Positions 6,823-15,060 of a DNA stretch of 20,349 bases are shown here, piece by piece; the stretch's first letter is position 1; each line of letters begins with the position of its first letter. This DNA is from JAMXLO01 sp041487355 (GTDB taxonomy: Bacteria > Pseudomonadota > Alphaproteobacteria > Acetobacterales > Acetobacteraceae): NCBI GenBank assembly GCA_041487355.1, contig JBGPND010000084.1, forward strand, positions 1 through 20,349, given 5' to 3'. A program made the translations under genes and the position numbers. The notes below the pieces were generated by a model. That model saw only the letters and a program-made list of their open reading frames with translations, searched no databases and had not been told where the DNA came from.

Positions 6823-9800
6823 ATGAACCTCGGCCTGTCCGGCAGGCTGACCCAGTCGGCGATCCGCTCGCCGCTGACTCCGCTGTTCCTGCTCGCCGCG
6901 CTCGCCGCGGGCCTCGTCGCGCTGCTGACCATCCCGCGCGAGGAGGAACCGCAGATCAGCGTGCCGATGGTCGACATCGTGGTCCAGGCCAACGGGCTGC
7001 AGGCGCCCGACGCGGTGGAGCTGGTGACCAAGCCGCTCGAGACGATCGTCAAGGCGATCAGCGGTGTGGAGCATGTCTACAGCCAGACGCAGGACGACCG
7101 CGCCGTGGTGACCGTGCGCTTCAACGTCGGCACCAACGAGGACGATGCGGTGCTGCGGGTCAACGACAAGATCCGCGCCAACTTCGACAAGATTCCGATC
7201 GGCATTCCCGAGCCGCTGATCGTCGGCCGCGGCATCAACGATGTCGCGGTGGTGGTGCTGACTCTGTCGCCACAGCCGGAAGCGGCTTCGCGCTGGACCG
7301 ACAAGGATCTGTACGACGTCGCGATCAAGCTGCGCAGCGAACTGACCAAGGTGGACGATATCGGCACCAGCTATATCGTCGGCACCGGGCCCGAGGAAAT
7401 CCGCGTGGAGCCGGATCCCGAGAAGCTGTCGCTGTTCGGCGTCACGCTGCAGCAGCTTGTGGCCAAAGTGCGCGACGCCAACCGCGCGTTCGTCGCCGGC
7501 AGCGTTCGGGATGCCGGCACGATGCGCACGCTGGCCGCGGGACAGACGCTGCATGGCGTTCCCGACATCGGCCTGCTGCTGCTCACCACGCGCGACGGGC
7601 GGCCGGTCTATGTGCGCGACGTGGCGCAGACGGTGATCGGGCCGAGCACGCTCGAGAGCCGGGTATGGAATCTCTCGCCGGCGCCGGATGGCTGGCAACG
7701 CATGCCGGCGGTGAGCCTGGCACTTGCCAAGCGTGCCGGTGCGAATGCCGTCGTGGTGTCGCAGGCCATCGTCGACCGCGTTGCGACGCTGCAAGGCCGG
7801 CTGATCCCGCAGGACCTGCGCGTCGAGGTCACGCGCGACTACGGCCGCACCGCGAATGACAAGGCGAACGAGCTGCTGTTCCACCTGGGCCTTGCCACCG
7901 TCTCCATCGTCGCGCTGATCGCTTTGGCGATCGGCTGGCGCGAGGCCGTGGTGACGCTGGTGGTGATCCCGACCACCATCCTGCTGACGCTGTTTGCCGC
8001 CAGGCTGATGGGCTACACGATCAACCGCGTCAGCCTGTTCGCGCTGATCTTCGCCATCGGCATCCTGGTCGACGATGCGATCGTGGTGGTGGAGAACATC
8101 GCGCGACACTGGGCGATGCGCGATGGCCGCAGCCGCATGCAGGCGGCGATCGAAGCCGTGGCCGAGGTCGGCAATCCCACCATCGTCGCGACGCTGACCG
8201 TAGTGGCGGCGCTGCTGCCAATGCTGTTCGTCTCCGGACTGATGGGACCGTACATGGCGCCGATCCCCGCCAACGCCTCGGCGGCGATGCTGTTCTCGTT
8301 CTTCGTCGCCATGGTGGTGGCGCCATGGTTGCTGCTGAAACTGTCGCCCGGCGAGGCAGCCGCCGGTGGTGTGCACCACGACGAAGGCCGGCTCGGCTGG
8401 CTGTATCGCCGCATCGCCACGCCGCTGCTCTATTCGCGCGCGCGAGCCTGGAGTTTCCTGCTGGTTGTCGGTGCGGCCACAGTCGGCGCCTGTGTGCTGT
8501 TCTACAGCGAGGATGTGACGGTCAAGCTGCTGCCGTTCGACAACAAGTCGGAGCTGCAGGTCGTGCTGAACCTGCCGGAGGGCAGCAGCCTCGAGGACAC
8601 CGAGCGCACGCTGTTCGATGCCGCCGCGCTGGTGCGTGCCCTGCCGGAGGTGCGGTCGGTGCAGGCCTACGCCGGCGCTGCCGCGCCGTTCAACTTCAAT
8701 GGGCTCGTGCGCCACTACTACATGCGCCAGTCGCCGGAGCTGGGCGACCTGCAGGTCAACCTCGCGGAGAAGGGAGAGCGAGACCGCACCAGCCATGCGA
8801 TCGCGCTCGATCTACGGCGCCGGCTGCACGCGATGGAGCTGCCGCGAGGCAGCACGCTGCAGGTGGTCGAAGTGCCGCCCGGTCCACCGGTGCTCGCCAC
8901 GCTGCTGGCGGAGATCTACGGGCCGGATGCAACGACGCGACACGCCACGGCGGAAGAGGTGAAGACGCTGTTCCGCTCGGTGCCGTTCATCGTCGACGTG
9001 GCGGATTCCTATGGTCACCCGCGCCCGCGCCTGCGCATCAGCATCGACCAGGACGAGCTCGAGTATTTCGGCGTGGAGCAGAGCGACGTCTATGACACGG
9101 TGCAGGCCTTGTTCGGCGGCATCCGTGTCGGGTATTCGCATCGCGGCGAGGAGCGCGACCCGATCGAGATCCGCATCGGCCTGCCCAAGCGCGACCTGAG
9201 CTGGGATGAGCGTCTGGCGGCGACGCCGGTGCCGGCCAACACGCTGCCCGGCAGCAAGACCGTCGTGGAGCTGGGCCAGGTGGTGCGCGCGGAGAAGGAG
9301 CTGGGATCGGCGGTGCTGTTCCGTCGCGACGGGCACTTTGCCGACATGGTGATGGCCGAACTGGCCGGCGCGTTCGAGGCGCCGATCTACGGCATGTTGG
9401 CGGTGGACCGCGCGGTGGCCCAACATGACTGGGGTGGCTTGCCAAGGCCCACCATCAGTTTCCGCGGCCAGCCCGCCGACGAGTCACGCCCGACACTGCT
9501 GTGGGACGGCGAGTGGGAGATCACCTATGTCACCTTCCGCGACATGGGTGCGGCCTTCGGCGTGGCGATGCTGGGCATCTACATCCTGGTCGTGGCGCAG
9601 TTCCGCAGCTTCAGACTGCCGCTGGTGATCCTGACGCCGCTCCCGCTGACCCTGATCGGCATCGTGCTCGGGCACTGGCTGTTCGGTGCGCCGTTCACTG
9701 CCACCTCGATGATCGGCTTCATCGCGCTCGCGGGGATCATCGTTCGCAACTCGATCCTGCTGGTGGATTTCGTCCGCCACGGCGGGGGGCAGGGGCAGAC

Positions 9801-10020
9801 ATTGCGGCAGGTGTTGCTGTCGGCGGGTGCGATCCGCTTCAAGCCGATCCTGTTGACCGCTCTCTCGGCGATGATCGGCGCGGCGACGATATTGACCGAC
9901 CCGATCTTCCAGGGCCTCGCGATCTCGCTGCTGTTCGGCCTGGCGTCCTCCACGCTGCTGACGGTGCTGGTGATCCCGGCGATCTATGTCGTGCTGCGGG
10001 ATGCGGAGGGGGCGACGTAG
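6823..10020 (+). CDS. RND family efflux transporter permease
   Basis: Inner-membrane proton-driven pump of 1065 residues, the usual length for the HAE1/AcrB-like group. TM1 is followed by IPREEEPQISVPMVDIVVQ, a signature of a subgroup common in alphaproteobacteria. The TM4 proton relay pair is D417-D418 in GILVDDAIVVVENI. The second half repeats the fold, with TM10 GFIALAGIIVRNSILLVDFV in which R975 occupies the position of the AcrB Lys. Two large periplasmic domains lie at about 35-340 and 560-880. It is expressed with the upstream adaptor (58-bp gap holding a REP-like hairpin). The substrate is unknown and no TolC-type gene is nearby, so it probably borrows a channel encoded elsewhere. Confidence 0.93.
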   Translation: MNLGLSGRLTQSAIRSPLTPLFLLAALAAGLVALLTIPREEEPQISVPMVDIVVQANGLQAPDAVELVTKPLETIVKAISGVEHVYSQTQDDRAVVTVRFNVGTNEDDAVLRVNDKIRANFDKIPIGIPEPLIVGRGINDVAVVVLTLSPQPEAASRWTDKDLYDVAIKLRSELTKVDDIGTSYIVGTGPEEIRVEPDPEKLSLFGVTLQQLVAKVRDANRAFVAGSVRDAGTMRTLAAGQTLHGVPDIGLLLLTTRDGRPVYVRDVAQTVIGPSTLESRVWNLSPAPDGWQRMPAVSLALAKRAGANAVVVSQAIVDRVATLQGRLIPQDLRVEVTRDYGRTANDKANELLFHLGLATVSIVALIALAIGWREAVVTLVVIPTTILLTLFAARLMGYTINRVSLFALIFAIGILVDDAIVVVENIARHWAMRDGRSRMQAAIEAVAEVGNPTIVATLTVVAALLPMLFVSGLMGPYMAPIPANASAAMLFSFFVAMVVAPWLLLKLSPGEAAAGGVHHDEGRLGWLYRRIATPLLYSRARAWSFLLVVGAATVGACVLFYSEDVTVKLLPFDNKSELQVVLNLPEGSSLEDTERTLFDAAALVRALPEVRSVQAYAGAAAPFNFNGLVRHYYMRQSPELGDLQVNLAEKGERDRTSHAIALDLRRRLHAMELPRGSTLQVVEVPPGPPVLATLLAEIYGPDATTRHATAEEVKTLFRSVPFIVDVADSYGHPRPRLRISIDQDELEYFGVEQSDVYDTVQALFGGIRVGYSHRGEERDPIEIRIGLPKRDLSWDERLAATPVPANTLPGSKTVVELGQVVRAEKELGSAVLFRRDGHFADMVMAELAGAFEAPIYGMLAVDRAVAQHDWGGLPRPTISFRGQPADESRPTLLWDGEWEITYVTFRDMGAAFGVAMLGIYILVVAQFRSFRLPLVILTPLPLTLIGIVLGHWLFGAPFTATSMIGFIALAGIIVRNSILLVDFVRHGGGQGQTLRQVLLSAGAIRFKPILLTALSAMIGAATILTDPIFQGLAISLLFGLASSTLLTVLVIPAIYVVLRDAEGAT

Positions 10021-10098
10021 CTTCGAACCGTGACCGACAGTGTCTGTCCCTCGTGTGTAAAGCGAGTGGTGACGCCTAACGTTTGAGCCGATATTCTG

Positions 10099-10127
10099 GC
10101 CCCGACGCAGTTGGCGCAACTGGGGGC
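10099..10127. repeat. Bulged hairpin downstream of RND genes
   Basis: GCCCC-gacg-CAGTTG-gcg-CAACTG-GGGGC: 11 paired bases with a 4-nt bulge on the left. It lies 79 bp after the permease stop. There is no T-tract after it, so a Rho-independent terminator is uncertain; an IS or recombination-site remnant is also possible. Confidence 0.45.
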
Positions 10128-10153
10128 TGGTGTCGTTGATCGCCAGAGGATCA

Positions 10154-10200
10154 TGTCCCGAAAGTACTGGCGGGTGAAAGGAAGCGCGACACCGCTCGCC
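10154..10200 (+). repeat. Left copy of duplicated MmgE/PrpD gene start
   Basis: This 47-bp stretch is a near copy of 12106-12154: the last 18 bases are identical (AGCGCGACACCGCTCGCC) and most of the rest agrees, including the GGGTGAAAG ribosome binding segment. The start codon is lost (GAAAGGA-AGCG against GAAAGAATGAGCG) and a TAA follows directly, so it is a relic. It marks the left side of the two-gene module 10244-12012. Confidence 0.8.
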
Positions 10201-10243
10201 TAAAGCTCGCATAACCCAGACGGCCCCATGGAGGATCGGGACG

Positions 10244-11221
10244 ATGGAGGGGGAAGAGGCCGAGAAACCGGGGGCAAATACCGCACGCCGAGGCAGTGGC
10301 CTCGCGGGTAGCGTTGTCGGCGCGATAGGCTGGTTTGCGAGTTCTCTCGGCGTCATAGGCGCCCTCCTCTACGCATGTGGCTACCTGATCAGTGCCGCCC
10401 AACTGCATTTGCTCGGGCTTGGTCGTCTGATGACGTACGGCCACGACTACTACGTCCAGGAAGGCGGCAGCTTTCTCGCGGATATCAGTTCGACAATCGC
10501 GATCATGGCCGAGCCCTTCAGCGTGATACTGATCTTTCTCGCAATGCTCGGTCTTGGCGTCGCCATGTTGTGGCGCAAGGCCAGTCTTCGCCATGGTCAA
10601 TGGATTGAGAGCATCCAGAGATTGCGTACTCGCGTGGCGGGGATGTGGCCGCGCGCCGCTTATGCCGGTCTGCTCTACCTGCTGTTATTCAGGTACGGCG
10701 ACCCTGTGGAATTCGGCCGTCCGCTGACGCTGTCCAATGTACTGTTTGCCGATCCGACAGCCGCCGCGACGCCTGCTCTGGTCACCATGCACAAGCTGCT
10801 GTTGACCGGCGACAGGGGCGGCCTTGGTGGGATGTTCGAGGGTAGGCTACTCACTTACATCGTGGTCGGTCTTCTGTTCCTGGGTAGTCACTATCTGACT
10901 TCGGGGTGGCAATGGCGGCGACTGGCGATGGCGCCGTTCGTCCTTATGTTCACGCTCTACTCGCTCCTGCTGCCGATGCTCTACGGCGTCCTGAAACTGC
11001 AGGTGGAATTTCCCATCGTCATGATCTGGCCGGGCGAAGATGCGAAGTCAGCCGAAGGCCAGCGAGGTTTTCTGCTGAATTTGGGCGAGCACGAGGCGGT
11101 GCTCTACATAGCGCCGGAACGCAAGGTCATGTGGCGCCGTCAGGACCACATCGACAGACTCGATGTCCTCGGCATGGCCCCGATCCTGAAGGAAATCTCC
11201 GCTCGGAAGGATACTCCATGA
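10244..11221 (+). CDS. Unrecognised polytopic membrane protein
   Basis: Protein of 325 residues that I do not recognise. The N-terminus is charged and cytoplasmic-looking (MEGEEAEKPG). TM1 is at about 25-55 (VVGAIGWFASSLGVIGALLY). Further hydrophobic segments are at about 80-105 (MAEPFSVILIFLAMLGLGV), 128-145 (AAYAGLLYLLLF), 203-215 (LTYIVVGLLFLG) and 225-250 (APFVLMFTLYSLLLPML). A soluble C-terminal domain of about 75 residues (GFLLNLGEHEAVLYIAPERKVMWRR) follows. The stop overlaps the ATG of the FecR-domain gene (ATGA), indicating translational coupling and a likely complex. Codon use is less GC-biased than in the flanking RND and PrpD genes. The pair is bracketed by direct copies of the PrpD gene start. 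Confidence 0.8.
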   Translation: MEGEEAEKPGANTARRGSGLAGSVVGAIGWFASSLGVIGALLYACGYLISAAQLHLLGLGRLMTYGHDYYVQEGGSFLADISSTIAIMAEPFSVILIFLAMLGLGVAMLWRKASLRHGQWIESIQRLRTRVAGMWPRAAYAGLLYLLLFRYGDPVEFGRPLTLSNVLFADPTAAATPALVTMHKLLLTGDRGGLGGMFEGRLLTYIVVGLLFLGSHYLTSGWQWRRLAMAPFVLMFTLYSLLLPMLYGVLKLQVEFPIVMIWPGEDAKSAEGQRGFLLNLGEHEAVLYIAPERKVMWRRQDHIDRLDVLGMAPILKEISARKDTP

Positions 11222-12012
11222 GCCTCCGAACCATACTGCAAGGCGTGATGTTGCTTGTGGTCCCGTTCCTCATGGACGGTTGCACGCCGACAGGTGGTGG
11301 ACGTGCAGCCGTCGGCGAGCTTGGCATCGCTGGGCCGAATGTATTCGTCAACGGCAACGCCGCGAGAACCGGAACCAGGATCTTCTCCGGAGATGCCGTG
11401 ACGACCGGGCCTGGCAGCAGTGCGATGATCCTGTTCGCTACCGGGGGGTTCTTCCAGCTGGATGAGAACACCGACCCGATCTTCTCCTGGGAGACGTTCG
11501 CAAGCGTGCGCTGCGTCGTAGTGAGAATCTTCCGCGGCCAGGGTTATGTAGACGACTCGCAGGCTTGCATCAGCAGCCCTGCCGCGGATGCGCTTGCGCA
11601 TAGCGCGGTGAATATCGCGGCGTCGGCCTCCGCTTCCGTGCTGACCCTGCTCCAGGGCACGCTATTCCTTGAGCGCCCGCAGCGTATCACGCTGGTTCCG
11701 GGACAAGAGGTCACGGCGGATGTCGGCGTGCGCACCGTGAAGGTGCGCGCCTTATCGCAAACGGAACTACTGGAGCGGGTGGCTTGGCGGTCCAGATTTC
11801 GGTTCCAAGGCTGGTGCAATGCGGCCGGTGGAGTGCGGCCGGCTTGGCTGGGCGAATGTCCTGGCCGGTTCTCGTTTGCCCAGCCCCAGCCACCGCCCTC
11901 GCTGCAATTGCAACGGTCCCCGTTCGTACCATTCGGCCCGATAGGTCCTCGCGTTCCAACAGGCCGGCCATCTTCCGAGACGCGGGAACGCGGATCAACG
12001 CGTCCAGAGTGA
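11218..12012 (+). CDS. FecR-domain putative lipoprotein
   Basis: Protein of 264 residues, started at the ATG overlapping the previous stop. Residues 1-21 are hydrophobic with an early Arg and end in LMDGC, an imperfect lipobox with Cys22 as the candidate lipidation site. Residues about 36-110 look like a FecR domain: GPNVFVNGNAARTGTRIFSGD, then VTTGPGSSAMILFATGG with QLDENT, then VRIFRGQGYV. A second beta-rich part reads LLQGTLFLERPQRITLVPGQEV. The tail is Pro/Arg/Ser-rich (QPQPPPSLQ, PSSETRERGSTRPE). FecR domains elsewhere act as periplasmic signal relays, but there is no sigma factor, anti-sigma N-terminus or TonB receptor here. With the upstream membrane protein it probably forms an envelope complex of unknown role. 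Confidence 0.75.
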   Translation: MSLRTILQGVMLLVVPFLMDGCTPTGGGRAAVGELGIAGPNVFVNGNAARTGTRIFSGDAVTTGPGSSAMILFATGGFFQLDENTDPIFSWETFASVRCVVVRIFRGQGYVDDSQACISSPAADALAHSAVNIAASASASVLTLLQGTLFLERPQRITLVPGQEVTADVGVRTVKVRALSQTELLERVAWRSRFRFQGWCNAAGGVRPAWLGECPGRFSFAQPQPPPSLQLQRSPFVPFGPIGPRVPTGRPSSETRERGSTRPE

Positions 12013-12105
12013 CGACTGGACACTGGTATACCCGGCGAGTTCGGCTGAAAATTGCGAGGAAATTCGTGGCCGTCTGGGAAATCCGGATTCATCGGATATC
12101 GATGC

Positions 12106-12154
12106 TGCCCCGAAGGCAATGGCAGGTGAAAGAATGAGCGCGACACCGCTCGCC
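12106..12154 (+). repeat. Right copy of duplicated MmgE/PrpD gene start
   Basis: Functional counterpart of the relic at 10154-10200. It contains the GGCAGGTGAAAG ribosome binding segment and the first codons of the MmgE/PrpD gene. The two copies are about 1.95 kb apart in the same orientation and enclose the membrane protein/FecR pair. Confidence 0.8.
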
Positions 12155-13534
12155 GCGGACCGTTTCGCGGCGCATGTGCTCGGCACCCGGTTCGAGGATC
12201 TCTCGGCCGATGCGGTGGCGCAGGCCAAGGTCTTCATCCTCGATACGATCGGCGTGGGCGTCGCCGGATCGACCGCTGGCGGCGCGGACGCGCTGCTGCA
12301 CACGGCCGCGCGCTGGGGCAGCGGGGCGAAGGCCACGATCTGGGGACGCGCCGAGCGCACGCCGGCCCCGGTCGCCGCGCTGGTCAACGGCTTCCAGGTG
12401 CACTGCCAGGAATTCGACTGCCTGCATGAGGCCGCGGTGCTGCATCCGCTCGCGACGTTGCTGCCGGCGGCGATCGCGTTTGCCGAGAGGCAGGGCGGCG
12501 TATCGGGGCGGGAGCTGATCACCGCGGTCGCGGTCGGCACCGACGTCGCAATCAGCCTGGGCGTGGCCACGAAGGTCGGCCTGCGGTTCTTCCGGCCCGC
12601 GACCTCCGGTGGGTTCGGCGCGGCGGCGGCGGTCGGCCGGCTGGCGGGGCTCGACGTTGACAGCCTGGCGGCGGCGTTCGGCCTGCAATACGCGCAGAGT
12701 AGCGGGACGATGCAGCCCCATGTCGAAGGCAGCCTGGCGCTGCCGCTGCAGATCGGGTTCAACGGCCGCGCCGCGCTCCAGGCGATCGATCTCGCGCAGG
12801 CCGGCATCGACGGGCCACGCGACGTGTTCGAGGGCCCGTTCGGTTACCTGCGGCTGTTCGAGGGCAAGTGGGATCTCGCGCCGGCGCTGGCGGCGCTCGG
12901 GCGGGTATGGCGGATCGCCGAGCTCAGCCACAAGCCGTATCCGAGCGGCCGCGCCACGCATGGTGGCGTGGAAGGCATCCTCGCGCTGCAGGCCATGCAC
13001 GGGTTCACCGCCGCCGAGGTGGCGAGCGTGCGCGTGATCGGGCCGCCGCTCATCCATCGCCTGTGCGGCCGACCCGACCGGCCGGACCCGACGCCGAGCT
13101 ACGCGCGGCTCTGCATGCCGTATGTCGGCGCCAAGGTGCTGCAGCACGGCGCGCTCGATCTGTCGCATTGTCGCGGAGACGCGCTCACCGATCCCGCGAC
13201 GCACGCGATCGCCGGGAAGATCTCCATGGAGCCGGACGGCAGCACCGACCCGAACGCGCTCGCACCGCAGCGCGTGGTGGTGCGCCTGGCGGACGGGCGC
13301 GAGCATGAATGGCGCTGCGAAGTGATGCTGGCGCACCCCACGCGACGTCTGACGCGCGCGCAGCATTTGGCAAAGTTCCGGCGCTGCTGGAGCTTCGCGC
13401 AGGCTGGCCTGTCGGAGACGGCGGGCGAGAGGCTGATCGCAATGGTCGACCGGCTCGAGGACGTGGCCGATGTGCGCGAGATCACCGGGCTGCTGGCGCC
13501 ACCTGCCGCTGCGCTCTCCGGCGTGAACGCATAA
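12134..13534 (+). CDS. MmgE/PrpD family protein
   Basis: Protein of 466 residues in the MmgE/PrpD superfamily, which includes 2-methylcitrate dehydratase, cis-aconitate decarboxylase-like enzymes and various uncharacterised dehydratases/decarboxylases. The N-terminal helical domain has AKVFILDTIGVGVAGS and VAALVNGFQVHCQEFDCLHEAAVLHP, equivalent to the family's active-site His/Asp region. This is followed by ATSGGFGAAAAVGRLAGLD and LQYAQSSGTMQPHVEGS. The C-terminal domain contains KPYPSGRATHGGVEG, the usual Lys-Pro-Tyr-Pro segment. The start at 12134 is preferred over 12119 because AGGTGAAAG sits just before it. The substrate is not determinable and there are no other methylcitrate-cycle genes here. 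The gene start is duplicated at 10154. Confidence 0.9.
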   Translation: MSATPLAADRFAAHVLGTRFEDLSADAVAQAKVFILDTIGVGVAGSTAGGADALLHTAARWGSGAKATIWGRAERTPAPVAALVNGFQVHCQEFDCLHEAAVLHPLATLLPAAIAFAERQGGVSGRELITAVAVGTDVAISLGVATKVGLRFFRPATSGGFGAAAAVGRLAGLDVDSLAAAFGLQYAQSSGTMQPHVEGSLALPLQIGFNGRAALQAIDLAQAGIDGPRDVFEGPFGYLRLFEGKWDLAPALAALGRVWRIAELSHKPYPSGRATHGGVEGILALQAMHGFTAAEVASVRVIGPPLIHRLCGRPDRPDPTPSYARLCMPYVGAKVLQHGALDLSHCRGDALTDPATHAIAGKISMEPDGSTDPNALAPQRVVVRLADGREHEWRCEVMLAHPTRRLTRAQHLAKFRRCWSFAQAGLSETAGERLIAMVDRLEDVADVREITGLLAPPAAALSGVNA

Positions 13535-13631
13535 CGTCGCCAGGGGGGCGGCTTGGGGACCAATCCGTGCGGGATTGCCGGTCAGGTCCCGACTCGGCAC
13601 GATGGCGTATTGTAATCCTGAGGTCCGCCAC

Positions 13632-14216
13632 ATGTCGTTCGTCCTTGGCCCCGAAGTGCGGCTGGATCGGCCGGCCTACGTCGATCCCACCGCACGCATC
13701 TTCGGACGGGTAAGCGCCGGGGAGGGCAGCAGCTTCTGGCCGTATTCGGTGATTCGCGCCGAGGGGGCGGCAGTGCGGATCGGGCGAGGTTGCAACGTCC
13801 AGGACGGCGCTGTGATCCATGTCGGTGGTGGGCGTGGGACGACGATCGGCGACTACTGTTCCATCGCCCATCGCGCCGTGGTGCACGGGGCAGAGATCGG
13901 CGACGACTGCCTGATCGGCATCGGTGCGGTAGTCATGGACGGCGCGAAACTGGGCCGACGCTGTGTGGTTGGCGCGATGGCGCTGGTGCCGCCGGGGATG
14001 GAGGTGCCAGAGGGCTCGGTCGTTATGGGAGTGCCTGGCAAAGTAGTGGCAACGCGTGACAACTTCGTGGCCACTCGGCGCAATGCTCTGATCTATCACC
14101 GCAATGCCCTCGCCTATGCCGAGGGGCGGCACGACGCCTGGCGAGGCGACGATTTTGCCCAGTGGCGGGGCGACATAGTGCGGCGGCTGTCGGCAGGCGA
14201 GGACGTTGGAATTTGA
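13632..14216 (+). CDS. Gamma-carbonic-anhydrase-like hexapeptide protein
   Basis: Left-handed beta-helix protein of 194 residues. Hexapeptide repeats run from about 20 to 135 and a C-terminal helix follows. The three presumed zinc-binding histidines are H63, H80 and H85, the H-x16-H-x4-H spacing of gamma-class carbonic anhydrases. The usual VIRGD segment reads VIRAEG, losing the Asp, so catalytic competence is uncertain; related PaaY/CaiE-like proteins hydrolyse or protect CoA esters. The start at 13632 gives MSFVLGPEV, the family-like N-terminus, with a GAGG ribosome binding site; the longer open frame adds unlike residues. It lies downstream of MmgE/PrpD in the same direction after 97 bp. 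Confidence 0.88.
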   Translation: MSFVLGPEVRLDRPAYVDPTARIFGRVSAGEGSSFWPYSVIRAEGAAVRIGRGCNVQDGAVIHVGGGRGTTIGDYCSIAHRAVVHGAEIGDDCLIGIGAVVMDGAKLGRRCVVGAMALVPPGMEVPEGSVVMGVPGKVVATRDNFVATRRNALIYHRNALAYAEGRHDAWRGDDFAQWRGDIVRRLSAGEDVGI

Positions 14217-14410
14217 GCGGCTACACGCGGCTCGGCCTTGATCTGTGCGGCGAGGGGGGGCGCGTGGTGCCGATCGAGGTGCTGGCGCGGGAGGTGGGGA
14301 TCAAGCAGACGGGACTACGGCAGGGGGAGTTGTGGGACGGGATGCCCGCGCTGCAGCGACTTCCTCCCCCACCGCGCGGGCTGGAGCGCAGGGAGTCACG
14401 GCACCGCTAG
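14213..14410 (+). CDS. Small hypothetical ORF overlapping gamma-CA stop
   Basis: Possible 65-residue protein that I do not recognise. A TTG start overlaps the previous TGA (TTGA), and the codons show high GC at the third position (VVPIEVLAREVGIKQTGLRQGELWDGMPAL), so it looks coding for about 45 residues before turning Pro/Arg-rich. Its stop TAG shares the CTAG tetranucleotide with the stop of the convergent DUF883-like gene. It could be a real coupled small gene or a leftover fragment. No membrane segment is present. Confidence 0.35.
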   Translation: MSGYTRLGLDLCGEGGRVVPIEVLAREVGIKQTGLRQGELWDGMPALQRLPPPPRGLERRESRHR

Positions 14411-14661
14411 CCCCGGCCGCTAGACGAACGGCCCGAGGGGATGAGGGATCCGAGGCGGCCGAAAAGGTAGCCCAGCGCGAATACGACCAGAACAGCGACG
14501 ATTGGCTGCGCGCGGATCACGTCCCGCACCTCGCCGACACCGCCATGGGCCCGGCACACCGCACGCTGGACCTGGTCCGCCGCGTCCTGAACGCCCCCCG
14601 CGACCCTTTGCGCCGCTCCCCCGATCGAGTCCTGGATGCCGCCTTCAACTGAGTCGCTCAT
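14407..14661 (-). CDS. DUF883/YqjD/ElaB-like small membrane protein
   Basis: Protein of 84 residues. An amphipathic helix (MSDSVEGGIQDSIGGAAQRVAGG, DAADQVQRAV) is followed by one C-terminal transmembrane segment at about 53-70 (PIVAVLVVFALGYLFGRL) and a Ser/Gly/Arg tail. This layout matches the YqjD/ElaB tail-anchored proteins that associate with ribosomes and the inner membrane in stationary phase. A very good AAGGAGG ribosome binding site precedes the ATG at 14661. It ends tail to tail with the small plus-strand ORF, and its 5' side faces a relic of the MFS gene. Confidence 0.75.
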   Translation of the reverse strand: MSDSVEGGIQDSIGGAAQRVAGGVQDAADQVQRAVCRAHGGVGEVRDVIRAQPIVAVLVVFALGYLFGRLGSLIPSGRSSSGRG

Positions 14662-14690
14662 GCTTACCTCCTTGGCAGCATTACACATTG

Positions 14691-14976
14691 GCGGTGGTCT
14701 ATGTCCTTACCAAGTCAATTGTCTGGGTGGCGACCGGCCCCGCGACCTTCGCCCTGAGCAACGAGACCTTCGGCCGCCGTGACACGCCGGTGATCGTCTC
14801 GTGGATCTTTGCCGCGCATCAGGTCGGGCGCGCTTGCCGGCTTCGGTGCCGGGACGGTGCACAGTCTGGCGGGTACCTATTTGCTTGCGTTCGTGGCCTG
14901 CGGGCTGAACTGCCTGCTCGCTTCGCGCTGGTTTTGCGAACCACCCGCCCTGCGCCTGCCCTTGCGGCGACCGGCG
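14691..14976 (+). pseudogene. Decayed 3' copy of MFS transporter (copy 2)
   Basis: Clear homologue of the last third of the MFS gene at 32-1279. It reads WVATGPATFALSNETFGRRDTPVIVSWIFAAHQVG, then shifts frame by a net 2-nt loss near 14825 (GALAGFGAGTVHSLAGTYLLAFVACGL), then shifts again by a 1-nt loss near 14925 (LVLRTTRPAPALAA). It has no start and no stop in place. The divergence is greater than in copy 3. Homology fades upstream of about 14720. Confidence 0.85.
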
Positions 14977-15060
14977 CTCCCCGCAAGCGTAGGCGCATGC
15001 GATGGAAGAGCGATTGCCGGGGCCGCCCGGTTCGAGACCGCGTCAGCAAATCACAGAAAC

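Noticed and set aside
5619..7052. A 477-codon minus-strand frame opposite the RND adaptor
   Set aside because: Shadow; the protein strings such as SWPDLIRPS come from the REP-like palindrome, not from a gene.
6556..8796. A 746-codon minus-strand open frame opposite the RND genes
   Set aside because: Antisense shadow of a GC-rich gene: composition is His/Arg/Gln-rich with no domain, while the plus strand is an unmistakable RND permease.
10073..10086. GCCTAACGTTTGAG, resembling one end of an integron attC site
   Set aside because: No matching GTTRRRY end with a complementary arm within the usual 60-150 bp, and no integrase; probably chance.
10244..12012. The inserted pair as a transposon
   Set aside because: No transposase and no terminal inverted repeats were seen; only direct repeats of a host gene start flank it.
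12089..13633. A 514-codon minus-strand frame opposite MmgE/PrpD
   Set aside because: Same shadow effect; low-complexity Arg/Ala/Gln-rich product and no ribosome binding site.
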